Origin: Streptomyces aculeolatus
GTDB lineage: Bacteria; Actinomycetota; Actinomycetes; Streptomycetales; Streptomycetaceae
DNA: 64,000 nucleotides
Direction of reading: 5' to 3'
Assembly (NCBI RefSeq): GCF_020400605.1
Contig: NZ_JAINRD010000023.1
Location: forward strand, 1 to 64,000
Position numbers and translations under genes: made by a program. Shown piece after piece: positions 42,012 to 50,864 of the stretch (positions within the stretch are counted from its first letter, which is position 1; each line of letters opens with the position of its first letter). The notes beneath the pieces are model-generated. The model was not told the origin of the DNA. It did no database searches and saw only the letters and a program-made list of their open reading frames with translations.

Positions 42012-43079
42012 TCAACTCTGTGGGAAACGTGCGACATCGGCGGCTTCCGCCGTGACATCCGCCGCGACCCGGTCGGGGCCCTCGGCGAACATGCGGACCT
42101 GCACGTTTCCCCGCCGCGGGCGGGTCCATGTACCGGCCGCGCGGCCATTCACGGTAACAGCGGCGCGAATCTGCCCGCCCCCGGGGCGTACGGCGCGGAC
42201 GGACTCGGGGGGAATGGCGGCGTCCCGGTCGCGCCAGCCCAGCCAGTAGTTGTCGTACGCGGGCAGCAGCCGGACGTCGGGAGCGGTGGGGTCCGCCGCG
42301 GGGCCTGCGGTGGGGTCCGCCGCGGTCTCCGCATCCTGCGGCCATACCCGGCGCGCCGTGCCCGGCGGCAGGCCGGACCAGGCCGCGAAGTCGTCGGGCC
42401 CCGCGGGCCCGTAGCCGCGGAGGTAGCGGCGTACCAGCTCGCGCACCACGTCGTCACCGGCCGGCTGCGGCCCGGCCGGGGGCGGCAGCCAGTCGTGCAG
42501 CGCGACGTACGTGGGCTCACCGGCGCGCAGCGGCCCGTGGCAGACCAGCCCGGCGAGCGCCGTCCTGCGGATGACGTGGATCGGCGCCTGCCCGGCCGGT
42601 TCGACGCCGACGCGCGCGAGCCGCTCGGCCAACTCGGCGCGGGTCAGCGGCCCGTGCGCGGCGACCGCGTCGGCGACGACGCGCTCCGCGCGCTCGCACA
42701 GGTCCTCGTCGAGGCCGAGGTCGCGGTAGCGCCGGCCGGTGCGGGAGGCCAGGCGGGGGCCGTAGAGCGCGAGCAGCCAGTGCACGTCGGCAGCGGGTAC
42801 GAGGTGCAGCGTGCCGCGCATGAACCAGCCGCGGAACAGGGTCCGCCGCTCCTCCAGCGCCTCGCGTACGGCGGTGCGGGTCAGCCCGTACGCGCGCGCC
42901 CGCAGCCCGAGCGCCGCGGCCTCCACGTCCTGCGCCTGCACGGCGAAGACGCGCTCCACCACCTCCTCGGCACCGGCGCACCGCACGCCCCCGGCGACGC
43001 ACTGCGCCCGCGCCCGCGCGAGGAGAACGCCACCGCCCGCCGCCGGTCCGCCGCCCGCGACCGGTCCGCCGTCCGTCAC
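42012..43079 (-). CDS. HTH_42 (winged-helix, AlkZ-like) family protein, possible DNA glycosylase
   Basis: A 355-residue protein of the winged-helix HTH_42 superfamily. This superfamily includes AlkZ, which removes bulky or crosslinking alkyl lesions from DNA. The catalytic QxQ motif of AlkZ-like members is present as QAQ (residues 48-50, VFAVQAQDVEAAALGLRARAYG). Further family features are TLFRGWFMRGTLHLVPAADVHWLLAL, LTRAELAERL, VRLLPAYDNYWLGWRDRD and a C-terminal beta domain (AAVTVNGRAAGTW). It starts by GTGA overlap with the permease gene. Database labels usually say winged helix DNA-binding domain protein; a repair role is inferred from the motif. Confidence 0.85.
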   Translation of the reverse strand: MTDGGPVAGGGPAAGGGVLLARARAQCVAGGVRCAGAEEVVERVFAVQAQDVEAAALGLRARAYGLTRTAVREALEERRTLFRGWFMRGTLHLVPAADVHWLLALYGPRLASRTGRRYRDLGLDEDLCERAERVVADAVAAHGPLTRAELAERLARVGVEPAGQAPIHVIRRTALAGLVCHGPLRAGEPTYVALHDWLPPPAGPQPAGDDVVRELVRRYLRGYGPAGPDDFAAWSGLPPGTARRVWPQDAETAADPTAGPAADPTAPDVRLLPAYDNYWLGWRDRDAAIPPESVRAVRPGGGQIRAAVTVNGRAAGTWTRPRRGNVQVRMFAEGPDRVAADVTAEAADVARFPQS

Positions 43080-44326
43080 CGGCCCGCCCACCGTCCCCGT
43101 ACCGCGAACGCCACCACGCCCGCCGCCAGCACCCCCGCGCCCGCCGCCACCGACGCCGGCGGCAGCGAGAACGCCAGCACCACGCACCCCGCGAGCCCCA
43201 CCGCCGGCACCGCGCGCGGCGGGCGGCCCTCCTGCGGAGTGAGCGTCCACGCCGAGGCGTTGGCGATGGCGTAGTACAGCAGCACCCCGAACGACGAGAA
43301 CCCGATCGCCCCGCGCACATCCGCCGTCGCGGCCACCACCGCCACCACCGCGCCGACCGCCAGCTCCGCCCGGTGCGGCACCCGGAACTTCTCGTGCACC
43401 GCCGCGAGACCGTGCGGCAGGTGGCGGTCCCGGGCCATCGCCAGAGTGGTGCGGGAGATTCCGAGGATCAGCCCCAGCAGCGCCCCCAGCGCCGCCACCG
43501 CCGCCCCGACCCGCACCACCGGCTCCAGCCACGCCGCGCCCGCCGCCGACGCCGCGTCCGACAGCGGCGCCGTCGCGTGGGCGAGCCCGCCGGGGCCGAG
43601 GACCGCGAGGACGGCCACCGACACCGCCGCGTACGCGACGAGCGTGATGCCCAGCGCCACCGGCACCGCGCGCGGAATGGTCCGCTCCGGGTCGCGTACC
43701 TCCTCGCCGAGCGTCGTGATGCGCGCGTACCCGGCGAACGCGAAGAACAGCAGCCCCGCCGCCTCCAGCACCCCCGAGACCGAGGCGTCGCCGCCCGGCC
43801 GCAGCCGGTCCGCCTCGGCGGCGCCGCTGGTCAGCGCCGCCACGACGACGGCGGCCAGCACCGCGAGCACGACCGCGACGACGACGCGGGTGAGCAGCGC
43901 GGACTTCTGCACGCCGCGGTAGTTGACGGCCGTCAGCGCGACGACGGCGGCCACCGCGACGACGTGCTTGTACTCCGGCCAGGCGTACGCGCCGACCGTC
44001 AGCGCCATCGCCGCGCACGACGCGGTCTTGCCGACGACGAACGCCCACCCGGCGAGGTAGCCCCAGAACGGGCCGAGGCGCTCGCGGCCGTAGACGTAGG
44101 TGCCGCCGGACGCCGGGTAGCGAGCGGCGAGGCGGGCGGACGAGGTGGCGTTGCAGTACGCGACGACGGCGGCGGCGGCGAGGCCGATCAGCAGCCCGGA
44201 GCCGGCGGCGCGGGCGGCGGGGGCGAGGGCGGCGAAGATCCCGGCGCCGAGCATGGCGCCGAGGCCGACGAGCACGGCGTCGCCGACGCCGAGGCGGCGG
44301 GCGAGAGGGGTGGCCTGGTCCGACAT
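43076..44326 (-). CDS. APC-family amino acid permease
   Basis: A 416-residue integral membrane transporter of the amino acid-polyamine-organocation superfamily with about 12 hydrophobic helices. The first helix holds the unwound GLGAMLGAGIFAALAP motif, followed by ATSSARLAARYPASGGTYVYGRERLGP and the AGYARITTLGEEVRDPERTIPRAVP loop. The substrate is not determinable. It is translationally coupled (GTGA) to the AlkZ-like gene downstream, an odd pairing of transporter and DNA-repair-like protein that could suit export or uptake linked to a DNA-reactive compound, though this is only a guess. Confidence 0.9.
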   Translation of the reverse strand: MSDQATPLARRLGVGDAVLVGLGAMLGAGIFAALAPAARAAGSGLLIGLAAAAVVAYCNATSSARLAARYPASGGTYVYGRERLGPFWGYLAGWAFVVGKTASCAAMALTVGAYAWPEYKHVVAVAAVVALTAVNYRGVQKSALLTRVVVAVVLAVLAAVVVAALTSGAAEADRLRPGGDASVSGVLEAAGLLFFAFAGYARITTLGEEVRDPERTIPRAVPVALGITLVAYAAVSVAVLAVLGPGGLAHATAPLSDAASAAGAAWLEPVVRVGAAVAALGALLGLILGISRTTLAMARDRHLPHGLAAVHEKFRVPHRAELAVGAVVAVVAATADVRGAIGFSSFGVLLYYAIANASAWTLTPQEGRPPRAVPAVGLAGCVVLAFSLPPASVAAGAGVLAAGVVAFAVRGRWAGR

Positions 44327-44432
44327 GGGCGGGAGGGTAGCGGAGGAAGGTGACGGGGAGGGGGCGCGCGGGCCGTACGCGACGCGGGAGGCCGGGCCGG
44401 CACCGCCTGCTCCCGCTACGGCACCCGCCGCC

Positions 44433-47400
44433 TCACCCCGTCGGCCGGTAGCTCTCCGCCGCGATCCGGTGGAACCGCTCCACTTCCTCGCCCTTGCCGT
44501 CCGGCCCGATGAGCATCACCACGTGGTAGCTGTCGTCCCAGATCATCGCCAGGTTGCGCGCGTGCACCTGCCGCCCGCCGCCGTCCGTCCAGTCGAACTC
44601 GCCCTCCGCCATCACCCGCTGCCCGACCTCGATCCGCCGCAGCCCGTCGGCCTCGGCCCACGCGGAGTCGCGGTACTCGTCCAGCTCCGGCTCGCTCTGC
44701 TGCTGGTACGCCATCGGGTCGCTGCCGAACTCCCCGACGCCGTCCCGGCCGGGCACGACCACGAGTTCGTAGTCCCCGCCGGTGTAGCGGATCTGTCCTT
44801 CGCTCCCGGCGACGCGCTGCCAGTCCTCGCGGACGGCGACCTCGAAGCCGGCCGGGTCCTCGCGGAGCACGAAGCCGTCGGGCAGTTCGGAACCGGCGGC
44901 TTCGCCCTGCCCGCCTTCCTGCCCGCCGTCCTTCGGCTTGTCGGGCGCGTCCCCGGGCTCCTCGGGTTCGTCCCGCTCGCCGGAGTCCGCGGGCGGTGCC
45001 GCCGACTCCCCCGGCTCGTCGTCGCGGCCGGCGCCGACGACGCTGCGCTGTTCGCGGTTGCCCGCCTCGTCTGCCTGCGGCATGAACATCGCCGCGTACG
45101 CGATGGCGCCGGCCATGGCGACGAAGACCAGGGCGATGAGCGTACGGCCGAGGCTGCGGGGCCCGCGCGGGCCGCGGCGCGCCCGGCGCTTGTGCCGCGC
45201 GTGCACCGGCACCGGCGACTTGTTCGCCCGCCGCCGGCGCATCAGCTCACCGCGCCGCCGCAGTATCGGCAGCCGCCGCGGATCGCCGCCGCGGCCGGTG
45301 CCGTGCTGCGGCACGGTGACCGTACGGCTGCCGATGCCGGGCTCCGGCGCGGTCCGGATCAGGGACCGCAGCCAGCCGCGCAACTCCTCGAAGTCCGGCC
45401 GCTCCGTGGGGTCCTGGCGCAGCAGCGACTCCACGACGGGACGCAGGGCCCCGCACTCCTCGGCGAGCGCCGCGGGCTCCGAGCAGACGAGCTGCACCAG
45501 CTCGCTCACGTCCTCCTCGGGGTACGCGGAGTGCCCCTGGACGGCGCGGAACAGCAGCGCGCCGAGCGCCCACAGGTCGGCGGCGGGGCCGACGGGGGGC
45601 GCGAGCTGCCAGTGCTCGTGGACGGGCCCGGCCTGCTCGGGCGCCCACCGCTCGGTGACGGCGCCGACGACCTGCATCCTCGTCTGCCGCGCCCGCTCGG
45701 CGGCGAGCCGGGTACTGGGCCCGGGATACCGCCCGGCGCCGCCGGCCTCGGGCCCGGGCGACTCGTCGCGCGGCACGGGCACGGGCTGCGCGCCTACGGG
45801 CACGGCGATGGAGGCCCCGGGCCGTACGCCGGGCAGGCTGCCGCCGTAGGAGGCGCCGCCGGGGAGGGAGTCGGGCAGGGACCGCCCGGGCTCGGGCTCG
45901 GCAACGTCGGCGGGCCGCCCGCCGGGGCCGCCGTAGGCACCGGGGTGCGGACCGGCCGCCCGGCCGGGGCCGGGATTGCCGTACCCGGCGGGGCCCCGGG
46001 GGGTGTGGGAGGCGCCGGGGGCAGGGGAGTTGCCGGGCAGAGAACCGCCGGCCGCGTTCGCACCGTACGGTGCGGGTCCACCGGGTCCACCGGGTCCACC
46101 GGGTCCACCGGCCCTGCCGGGACCACCGTGGGCGGCACCGGAGCGGTCGTAGGTACCGGAACCGGGCGCGCCGCCGGGCCCGTCGGCCGCCTGGCCGCCC
46201 GGGCCCCGGTGGGCGCCACCGGACGGGTACGCGGAAGCGGGACCACGGGCCCCGCCCGGACCGCCGTGGGCGGGGCCGGAGCGGTCGTAGGAACCGGAAC
46301 CGGGCGGGTGCGCAGAAGCGGGACCGCGCGATGGACCGGGGCCGCCCGGAGCGCCGTAGGCGGCACCGGGGCGGCCGTAGGAACCGGGACCCGGCGCAGA
46401 CCCGGGACCACCGCCGGGGCCGGGCGGGCCGCCGGGAGCGGTGCCGCCGGCGCGGGGTGCCGGGCTGCCCGGCACGCCTGCGCCGTACGCGCCGGGCCCA
46501 CCGGCCGCGGCCGCGCCGCCGCCCGGACCGGGTGCACCGGGGCCGCCGCGCGGAGCCGCACCGCGGGGCGAACCCGCGCCGTACGGCCCCGGTCCGCCGC
46601 CCGCCCCGGGCGCCCCGCCGGGTGCTGCGCCGGGCGGGACGTGGCCGCCCGGGTGGGGCGCCTGGCCCGTGCCGCGGTACGGGCCGCCGGGGGCGGCCGT
46701 CTGCGTGCCGTAGGGGTCCGCGGTGCCGTACTCGTCGTAGCCGTCGTCGCGAGTGTCGTGCGGGAGGTCGTCCCAGGGCGCGCCGGCATCCGGTGAACCG
46801 GCGGCCCGCGGCGCCGGGTCGGCGCCGCCCCGGGCCGGGCGGTCGCCGCCGATCTCGATGTGGTCGCTGTACGTCGGGCCCGTCGCCCCGCCGCGCTGAG
46901 GCCGGCCGGCCTCCGGCGTACGCGCCGCCTGCCCCGGCACCACCGGACGCCCGGGTGCCTGCGCACCCGGCACCCCGGCAGCACCGGAACCGGCACCGGC
47001 GGCGAGCCGCGCCTCCGCGGCCCGCGTACCGGCCTGGTACGCCGCCATCACCCCGGCCCGCGCCGCGGGCACCTCGTCCCCGCGCCGCGGCCCTCCGGGC
47101 ACCGCTCCACCGGAAGCCCCGCCGGGGGCCCCACTCGGCCCGACGGGCTGACCGCCCGGCGCCGCACCTCCGTAAGGCTGTTGGGCCCGGCCACCGCCGG
47201 ACGCACCGGGGCCGTTCCCTGCCGGACCGTGCATCGGGCCGCCCTGCGGGCCGCCCCCGTAAGGCTGTTGAGCCGTGCCGCCGCCCGGTGTCCCGGGGGC
47301 CCGTCCGTGGTCTCCGCCCTGCTGCCACGCGCCGAACGGCCAGCCCTCCGCCGCGCCGCCCTGCGTGCCGCCCCGCGACTCGCCCTCCGCCGGGTCCGGT

Positions 47401-48356
47401 CCGGCCTGACCGCCGCCCCCTGCCCCGTACGGGGCCGAGCGCCATACTTCGTCGTCCTCGTCGTACGGCGGCGTGCCGTACGGTCCCGCGCCGCCGCGGG
47501 CCTCCGCGCCGTCGCCGGGGCCGGCGTACGGGCCGGGGCCGGTGTCCCACTCCGGCGGTAAGACGCCGCCGTCCGGCCGGCCGCCCCGCGGAGCGCCCTG
47601 CGCCGGCAGGAACCCCGTCGCCGGGTCCGGGAGTTGCGGCAGTCCCTGGCCCTCGCCCGGCTCCGGCCCGGGCCCCGGTCCCGGGCCCACGCCCGGACCC
47701 GGGTCCGCCGCGGTCACGCCGGGGCGCGGCCCCGGGCTGCCCGAGGGGCGCGGTGGTTCGCCGCGGCCGGGCGGCGGGGGCAGCGGGTCGTAGCCGCAGA
47801 GCGCCTCCTCCGCCGCGCCCGACGCCAGCCCGGTGAGGACCACGCGGCCGTCGTCGCAGACGAGCACCGTGCGGGTGGTGATGTTCCGGTGGGTCCAGCC
47901 GTGCGCGTGCAGCGCACGCAGCGCCGTGAGGATGTCCGCCGCGACCTCCGCCCCGCGGTACGGGCTCAACGGCCGCTCCTGGAGCAGCCCTTCGAGTGTC
48001 CGCGCGGGCACCAGCTCGCTGACGATCCAGAGGCTGCCGCCCTCCTCGAAGACGTCGAAGACCTGCGCCAGCCTGGGGTGGTCGGGTATCGCCGCCGCCG
48101 CGCGGGCGGCATCCATCGCGCGCTGCACCACGGAACTCGCCGCGCTCCGGCCCGCCCCGTCGCCGTAGCCGGAGGGGTCCGCGGCGCCGCCGTCCTCCAT
48201 CAACTCGGCCTCGACGACCTCCGGCAGCGGCACCTGCCCGATGAGGACGTCCTGCCCGCTGTACGTGTCGAAGGCGCGCGTGTGGATGGGTTCGGCGTCG
48301 ACGGCAGCCGGTAGCCGGTAACGGTCGGCGAGCACCCGGCCCGCGTAGTCGTCCAC
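44433..48356 (-). CDS. Split pseudokinase membrane protein
   Basis: A 1307-residue relative of PknB-type kinases. From the GTG at 48356 (VDDYAGRVLADRYRLPAAVD, GGGGAGG-type site upstream) the kinase fold is recognisable, but catalytic residues are lost: the VAVK lysine is Gly (DVLIGQVPL), HRDxK is HRNIT (157-160 region) and DFG is replaced by TGLASG (about 175-180). About 690 residues of Gly/Pro/Ala-rich repeats (191 to ~885) then interrupt the domain. Its C-lobe resumes with RWAPEQAG (~903) and DLWALGALLFRAVQG (~928). A membrane helix lies near 1075-1095, followed by an extracellular domain with VAVREDWQR like its neighbours. It is probably a signalling scaffold. Confidence 0.88.
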   Translation of the reverse strand: MDDYAGRVLADRYRLPAAVDAEPIHTRAFDTYSGQDVLIGQVPLPEVVEAELMEDGGAADPSGYGDGAGRSAASSVVQRAMDAARAAAAIPDHPRLAQVFDVFEEGGSLWIVSELVPARTLEGLLQERPLSPYRGAEVAADILTALRALHAHGWTHRNITTRTVLVCDDGRVVLTGLASGAAEEALCGYDPLPPPPGRGEPPRPSGSPGPRPGVTAADPGPGVGPGPGPGPEPGEGQGLPQLPDPATGFLPAQGAPRGGRPDGGVLPPEWDTGPGPYAGPGDGAEARGGAGPYGTPPYDEDDEVWRSAPYGAGGGGQAGPDPAEGESRGGTQGGAAEGWPFGAWQQGGDHGRAPGTPGGGTAQQPYGGGPQGGPMHGPAGNGPGASGGGRAQQPYGGAAPGGQPVGPSGAPGGASGGAVPGGPRRGDEVPAARAGVMAAYQAGTRAAEARLAAGAGSGAAGVPGAQAPGRPVVPGQAARTPEAGRPQRGGATGPTYSDHIEIGGDRPARGGADPAPRAAGSPDAGAPWDDLPHDTRDDGYDEYGTADPYGTQTAAPGGPYRGTGQAPHPGGHVPPGAAPGGAPGAGGGPGPYGAGSPRGAAPRGGPGAPGPGGGAAAAGGPGAYGAGVPGSPAPRAGGTAPGGPPGPGGGPGSAPGPGSYGRPGAAYGAPGGPGPSRGPASAHPPGSGSYDRSGPAHGGPGGARGPASAYPSGGAHRGPGGQAADGPGGAPGSGTYDRSGAAHGGPGRAGGPGGPGGPGGPAPYGANAAGGSLPGNSPAPGASHTPRGPAGYGNPGPGRAAGPHPGAYGGPGGRPADVAEPEPGRSLPDSLPGGASYGGSLPGVRPGASIAVPVGAQPVPVPRDESPGPEAGGAGRYPGPSTRLAAERARQTRMQVVGAVTERWAPEQAGPVHEHWQLAPPVGPAADLWALGALLFRAVQGHSAYPEEDVSELVQLVCSEPAALAEECGALRPVVESLLRQDPTERPDFEELRGWLRSLIRTAPEPGIGSRTVTVPQHGTGRGGDPRRLPILRRRGELMRRRRANKSPVPVHARHKRRARRGPRGPRSLGRTLIALVFVAMAGAIAYAAMFMPQADEAGNREQRSVVGAGRDDEPGESAAPPADSGERDEPEEPGDAPDKPKDGGQEGGQGEAAGSELPDGFVLREDPAGFEVAVREDWQRVAGSEGQIRYTGGDYELVVVPGRDGVGEFGSDPMAYQQQSEPELDEYRDSAWAEADGLRRIEVGQRVMAEGEFDWTDGGGRQVHARNLAMIWDDSYHVVMLIGPDGKGEEVERFHRIAAESYRPTG
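46075..46110. repeat. Four tandem 9-bp units in the pseudokinase insert
   Basis: Four exact copies of GGTCCACCG (plus strand), encoding Pro-Gly-Gly units on the minus strand. Confidence 0.85.
46130..46400. repeat. Degenerate ~120-bp repeats in the pseudokinase insert
   Basis: The block GGAGCGGTCGTAGG recurs at about 46140 and 46274, with a variant GGGGCGGCCGTAGGAACCGG near 46367. Each copy encodes a GSGSYDRSG(P/A)AHGGPG-like unit. Low-complexity sequence; unit edges are approximate. Confidence 0.6.
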
Positions 48357-48493
48357 GAACGCCTCCCCACAACCGCGCAATGAGCCTGAGACCGGGCCAA
48401 ATGCGGTCGGTAGTCAGCCTGGTCCGGATGCGTACGGTCCGCGAGACATCACGATACGTGCTCGAGGGGTGGTCTGTGCCCCGCTCGCGCGGG

Positions 48494-50653
48494 TTAGTCG
48501 GCGGGCTTGAAGGATTCGAACGCCGTGTCGCGCAGCCCGCGGCACTCCGCGCTGTTCCACTCGCTCTCCGGGCAACTGATCATTATCGCGTAGCCGTGGG
48601 TGTCGTCCACGGCGAATCCGCGGTCCAGGACCCTGATGCGCTGACCGTCCTGCACCCGGCTGAACTGCCAGTCCGCGACGGTGGGGTACCCGCGCCACTC
48701 GACCTCCTTCATCGAGATCTTGCGGTAGCCGGAGCTGGACGAGCTGACGGCGCCCTCTATGTCCTGCCAGTTCGACAGCGCGCCGCCCGGGGAGTTGTTC
48801 GGCTGGGAGGTGAAGTCGATCTGCACGCGCGGGAAGGACGACGATCCGCTGTAGATCGCGCCGCCGCCGCCCGGGGAGGTCGCGGTGCGCTTCCAGCCGT
48901 CGGGGAGTGCCACGGAGTGCTTGAACTCCGCCTCGGTGAGCGTCGCGTAGCCGTCCGGTACGCCGGTGGAGCCCTTCCCGGAGCCGGAGCCGGAGCCGTC
49001 GTCGCCCTCGCCCTTGCCGTCGCCGGATCCCGGGCCGGAGGAGTCGTCGTCCTTGTCTCCCGCGGCGTCCTCGTCGTCCTGCTTGCGCTCGTCTTCCTGG
49101 GTGTCGTCCTTGCCGGAGCCGGCCTGGTCCTTGTCCTGCTTCCCGCTCTTGCCGTCCTGCGCGCCCGCGTCGGCGCTCTGCCCGCCGTCGCTGCCGGACG
49201 AGCCCGAGTCCGAGTCGCCGCCGCCCAGCGCCACGGCGAGCACCGTGCCGAGGACCGCCAGCGCCACCACCGCGGCGATGACGGCGAGCGTCCGCCGGGG
49301 CAGCGCCGCCACCCGTGCCGAGAGCGCACCCGCGCCGGCCCGCGCCCGGGCCGCCGGCGGCGCACCGCCGGTCACCGTCGTACGGGCTGAAGGGCTCTCG
49401 GCGGCGTCCGCACCGGACTCCCGCGGCGGCGTCGCCGGCCGGGCGGGCGTCGCGGACCCGGACTCGGGACGCGGCGGCAACGGCGGCGGCGTCCACGGCG
49501 GGGCCGGCGCGTCGGCCGGAGCCGCCGCCTCCGCCGCAGCGGCGGAGCCGGCACCGGCAGCCGCGGCACCGGCGCCACCGGCGGCCCCGGCCCGCCCCGC
49601 CGTACGGCGCTTGCCCTGGGGCTGCGCGTCCGTCCCCGAACCGTCCCCGCGCTCCGCCTTCTTCCGCCCCGTCTTCTTCCGCCGCACCGGCGCATCCGAC
49701 GGCGCCGACGCCGCCGCACCCCGCCCCGCGCCGGACCCGGCGCCCGCGTCCGGCACCACCGGCAGCGGCACCATCTTCGTCGGCGCCGTCGCCGCCGAGG
49801 GCTCGCCCGGCACGTCCTCCGGCGCGTCGACGACCGCGCGCAGCAGCGCTCGCGCGCCCGCGTCGTCGAGCCGCTCGTCGGGGTCCTTGCGCAGCAGCCC
49901 GTAGATGCTGTCTTCCAGCGGACCGGCGTTCTTGGGCGGGTCGATGGGCTTGGTCATCACGGCGGTCAGCGTGGCGATGGCCGACCCCAGGTCGTACGGC
50001 GGGTGGCCCTCCACGGCCGCGTACAGCAGCCCGCCGAGCGACCACAGGTCGGACGCGGGGCCGGGCTTCTGGCCGCGGGCGCGCTCGGGCGAGATGTACG
50101 AGGGGGCGCCGACGAGCATGCCCGTCGTCGTGATGGACGGGTCGCCCTCGACCTGCGCGATGCCGAAGTCGGTGAGCACGACGCGGCCGTCGTCGGAGAT
50201 GAGCACGTTCGACGGCTTCACGTCGCGGTGCAGGATGCCCTCGCGGTGCGCAGAGCGCAGCACGTCGAGCACGGCGAGGCCGACCTCGGCGGCGCGCCGC
50301 GGGGTCAGCGGGCCGTCGTCACGGGTGACGTCGGAGAGCGAGCGGCCCTCGATCAGCTCCATGACGATCCACGGGCGGTCGTCCTCGTCCACGACGTCGT
50401 AGACCGTGACCGCACCGGTGTTCCTGATCCGGGCGATCGCCTTGGCCTCGCGGAGCGTTCGCGTGATGAGGCGGCGCTTCTCGTCCTCGTCCACACTGGT
50501 GGGAAGGCGCAGCTCCTTGACCGCCACCGCGCGGCCCAGTACCTCGTCCGTGGCACGCCAGACGGTGCCCATGCCACCGCGGCCGAGCACCTCCCCGAGC
50601 CGATAGCGGCCGGCCACCAGCCGACCCGTCGCGCCGTCCCCTTCGCGCCCCAT
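48494..50653 (-). CDS. Membrane Ser/Thr protein kinase with long disordered linker
   Basis: A 719-residue kinase. Residues 12-275 hold an intact kinase domain: LGRGGMGTVW, VAVKELRLP, HRDVKPSNVLI, DFGIAQVEG, ISPER and DLWSLGGLLYAAVEG. An Ala/Pro/Lys-rich linker (about 280-450) precedes a membrane helix (455-478), a Gly/Ser/Asp-rich outer linker and a ~150-residue extracellular domain starting VPDGYATLTEAEFKHSVALPDGWKRT with a Cys pair (SCPESEWNSAECRG). That domain shares the VALPDGWKR pattern with the other two kinases in this cluster. The ATG has GAGGGGAT upstream. Possible substrates include the neighbouring pseudokinase, untested. Confidence 0.92.
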   Translation of the reverse strand: MGREGDGATGRLVAGRYRLGEVLGRGGMGTVWRATDEVLGRAVAVKELRLPTSVDEDEKRRLITRTLREAKAIARIRNTGAVTVYDVVDEDDRPWIVMELIEGRSLSDVTRDDGPLTPRRAAEVGLAVLDVLRSAHREGILHRDVKPSNVLISDDGRVVLTDFGIAQVEGDPSITTTGMLVGAPSYISPERARGQKPGPASDLWSLGGLLYAAVEGHPPYDLGSAIATLTAVMTKPIDPPKNAGPLEDSIYGLLRKDPDERLDDAGARALLRAVVDAPEDVPGEPSAATAPTKMVPLPVVPDAGAGSGAGRGAAASAPSDAPVRRKKTGRKKAERGDGSGTDAQPQGKRRTAGRAGAAGGAGAAAAGAGSAAAAEAAAPADAPAPPWTPPPLPPRPESGSATPARPATPPRESGADAAESPSARTTVTGGAPPAARARAGAGALSARVAALPRRTLAVIAAVVALAVLGTVLAVALGGGDSDSGSSGSDGGQSADAGAQDGKSGKQDKDQAGSGKDDTQEDERKQDDEDAAGDKDDDSSGPGSGDGKGEGDDGSGSGSGKGSTGVPDGYATLTEAEFKHSVALPDGWKRTATSPGGGGAIYSGSSSFPRVQIDFTSQPNNSPGGALSNWQDIEGAVSSSSSGYRKISMKEVEWRGYPTVADWQFSRVQDGQRIRVLDRGFAVDDTHGYAIMISCPESEWNSAECRGLRDTAFESFKPAD

Positions 50654-50831
50654 CGATCCCCTCAGCGATTCACCCCGGCAGGACCTCCATTGTGTCTTAT
50701 CGCACGGACACCCCCGGCCGCCGGGCGAGGTTTCCCGTGATCGATCTTCCGCGGTGACCGGCCCGATCTGCGGCGTTCACGTTCCCCAAGACCCCTGACG
50801 CGCATGCTCACATGCACCTGCGAGGGACTCC

Positions 50832-50851
50832 CCGGCGCCTGCGGGCACCGG
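50832..50851 (-). terminator. Terminator of glpD
   Basis: An 8-bp stem (CCGGCGCC and GGCACCGG, one G-U wobble on the transcript) with a 4-base loop, 14 bases past the glpD stop. Confidence 0.55.
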
Positions 50852-50864
50852 TAACCACTGCCGG

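Noticed and set aside
46075..46400. Repeats as a CRISPR array
   Set aside because: Units are contiguous or degenerate, in frame with a coding gene, and have no unique spacers.
43076..50653. Part of a biosynthetic gene cluster
   Set aside because: There are no synthase, NRPS, tailoring or pathway regulator genes; only kinases, a permease and a possible glycosylase.
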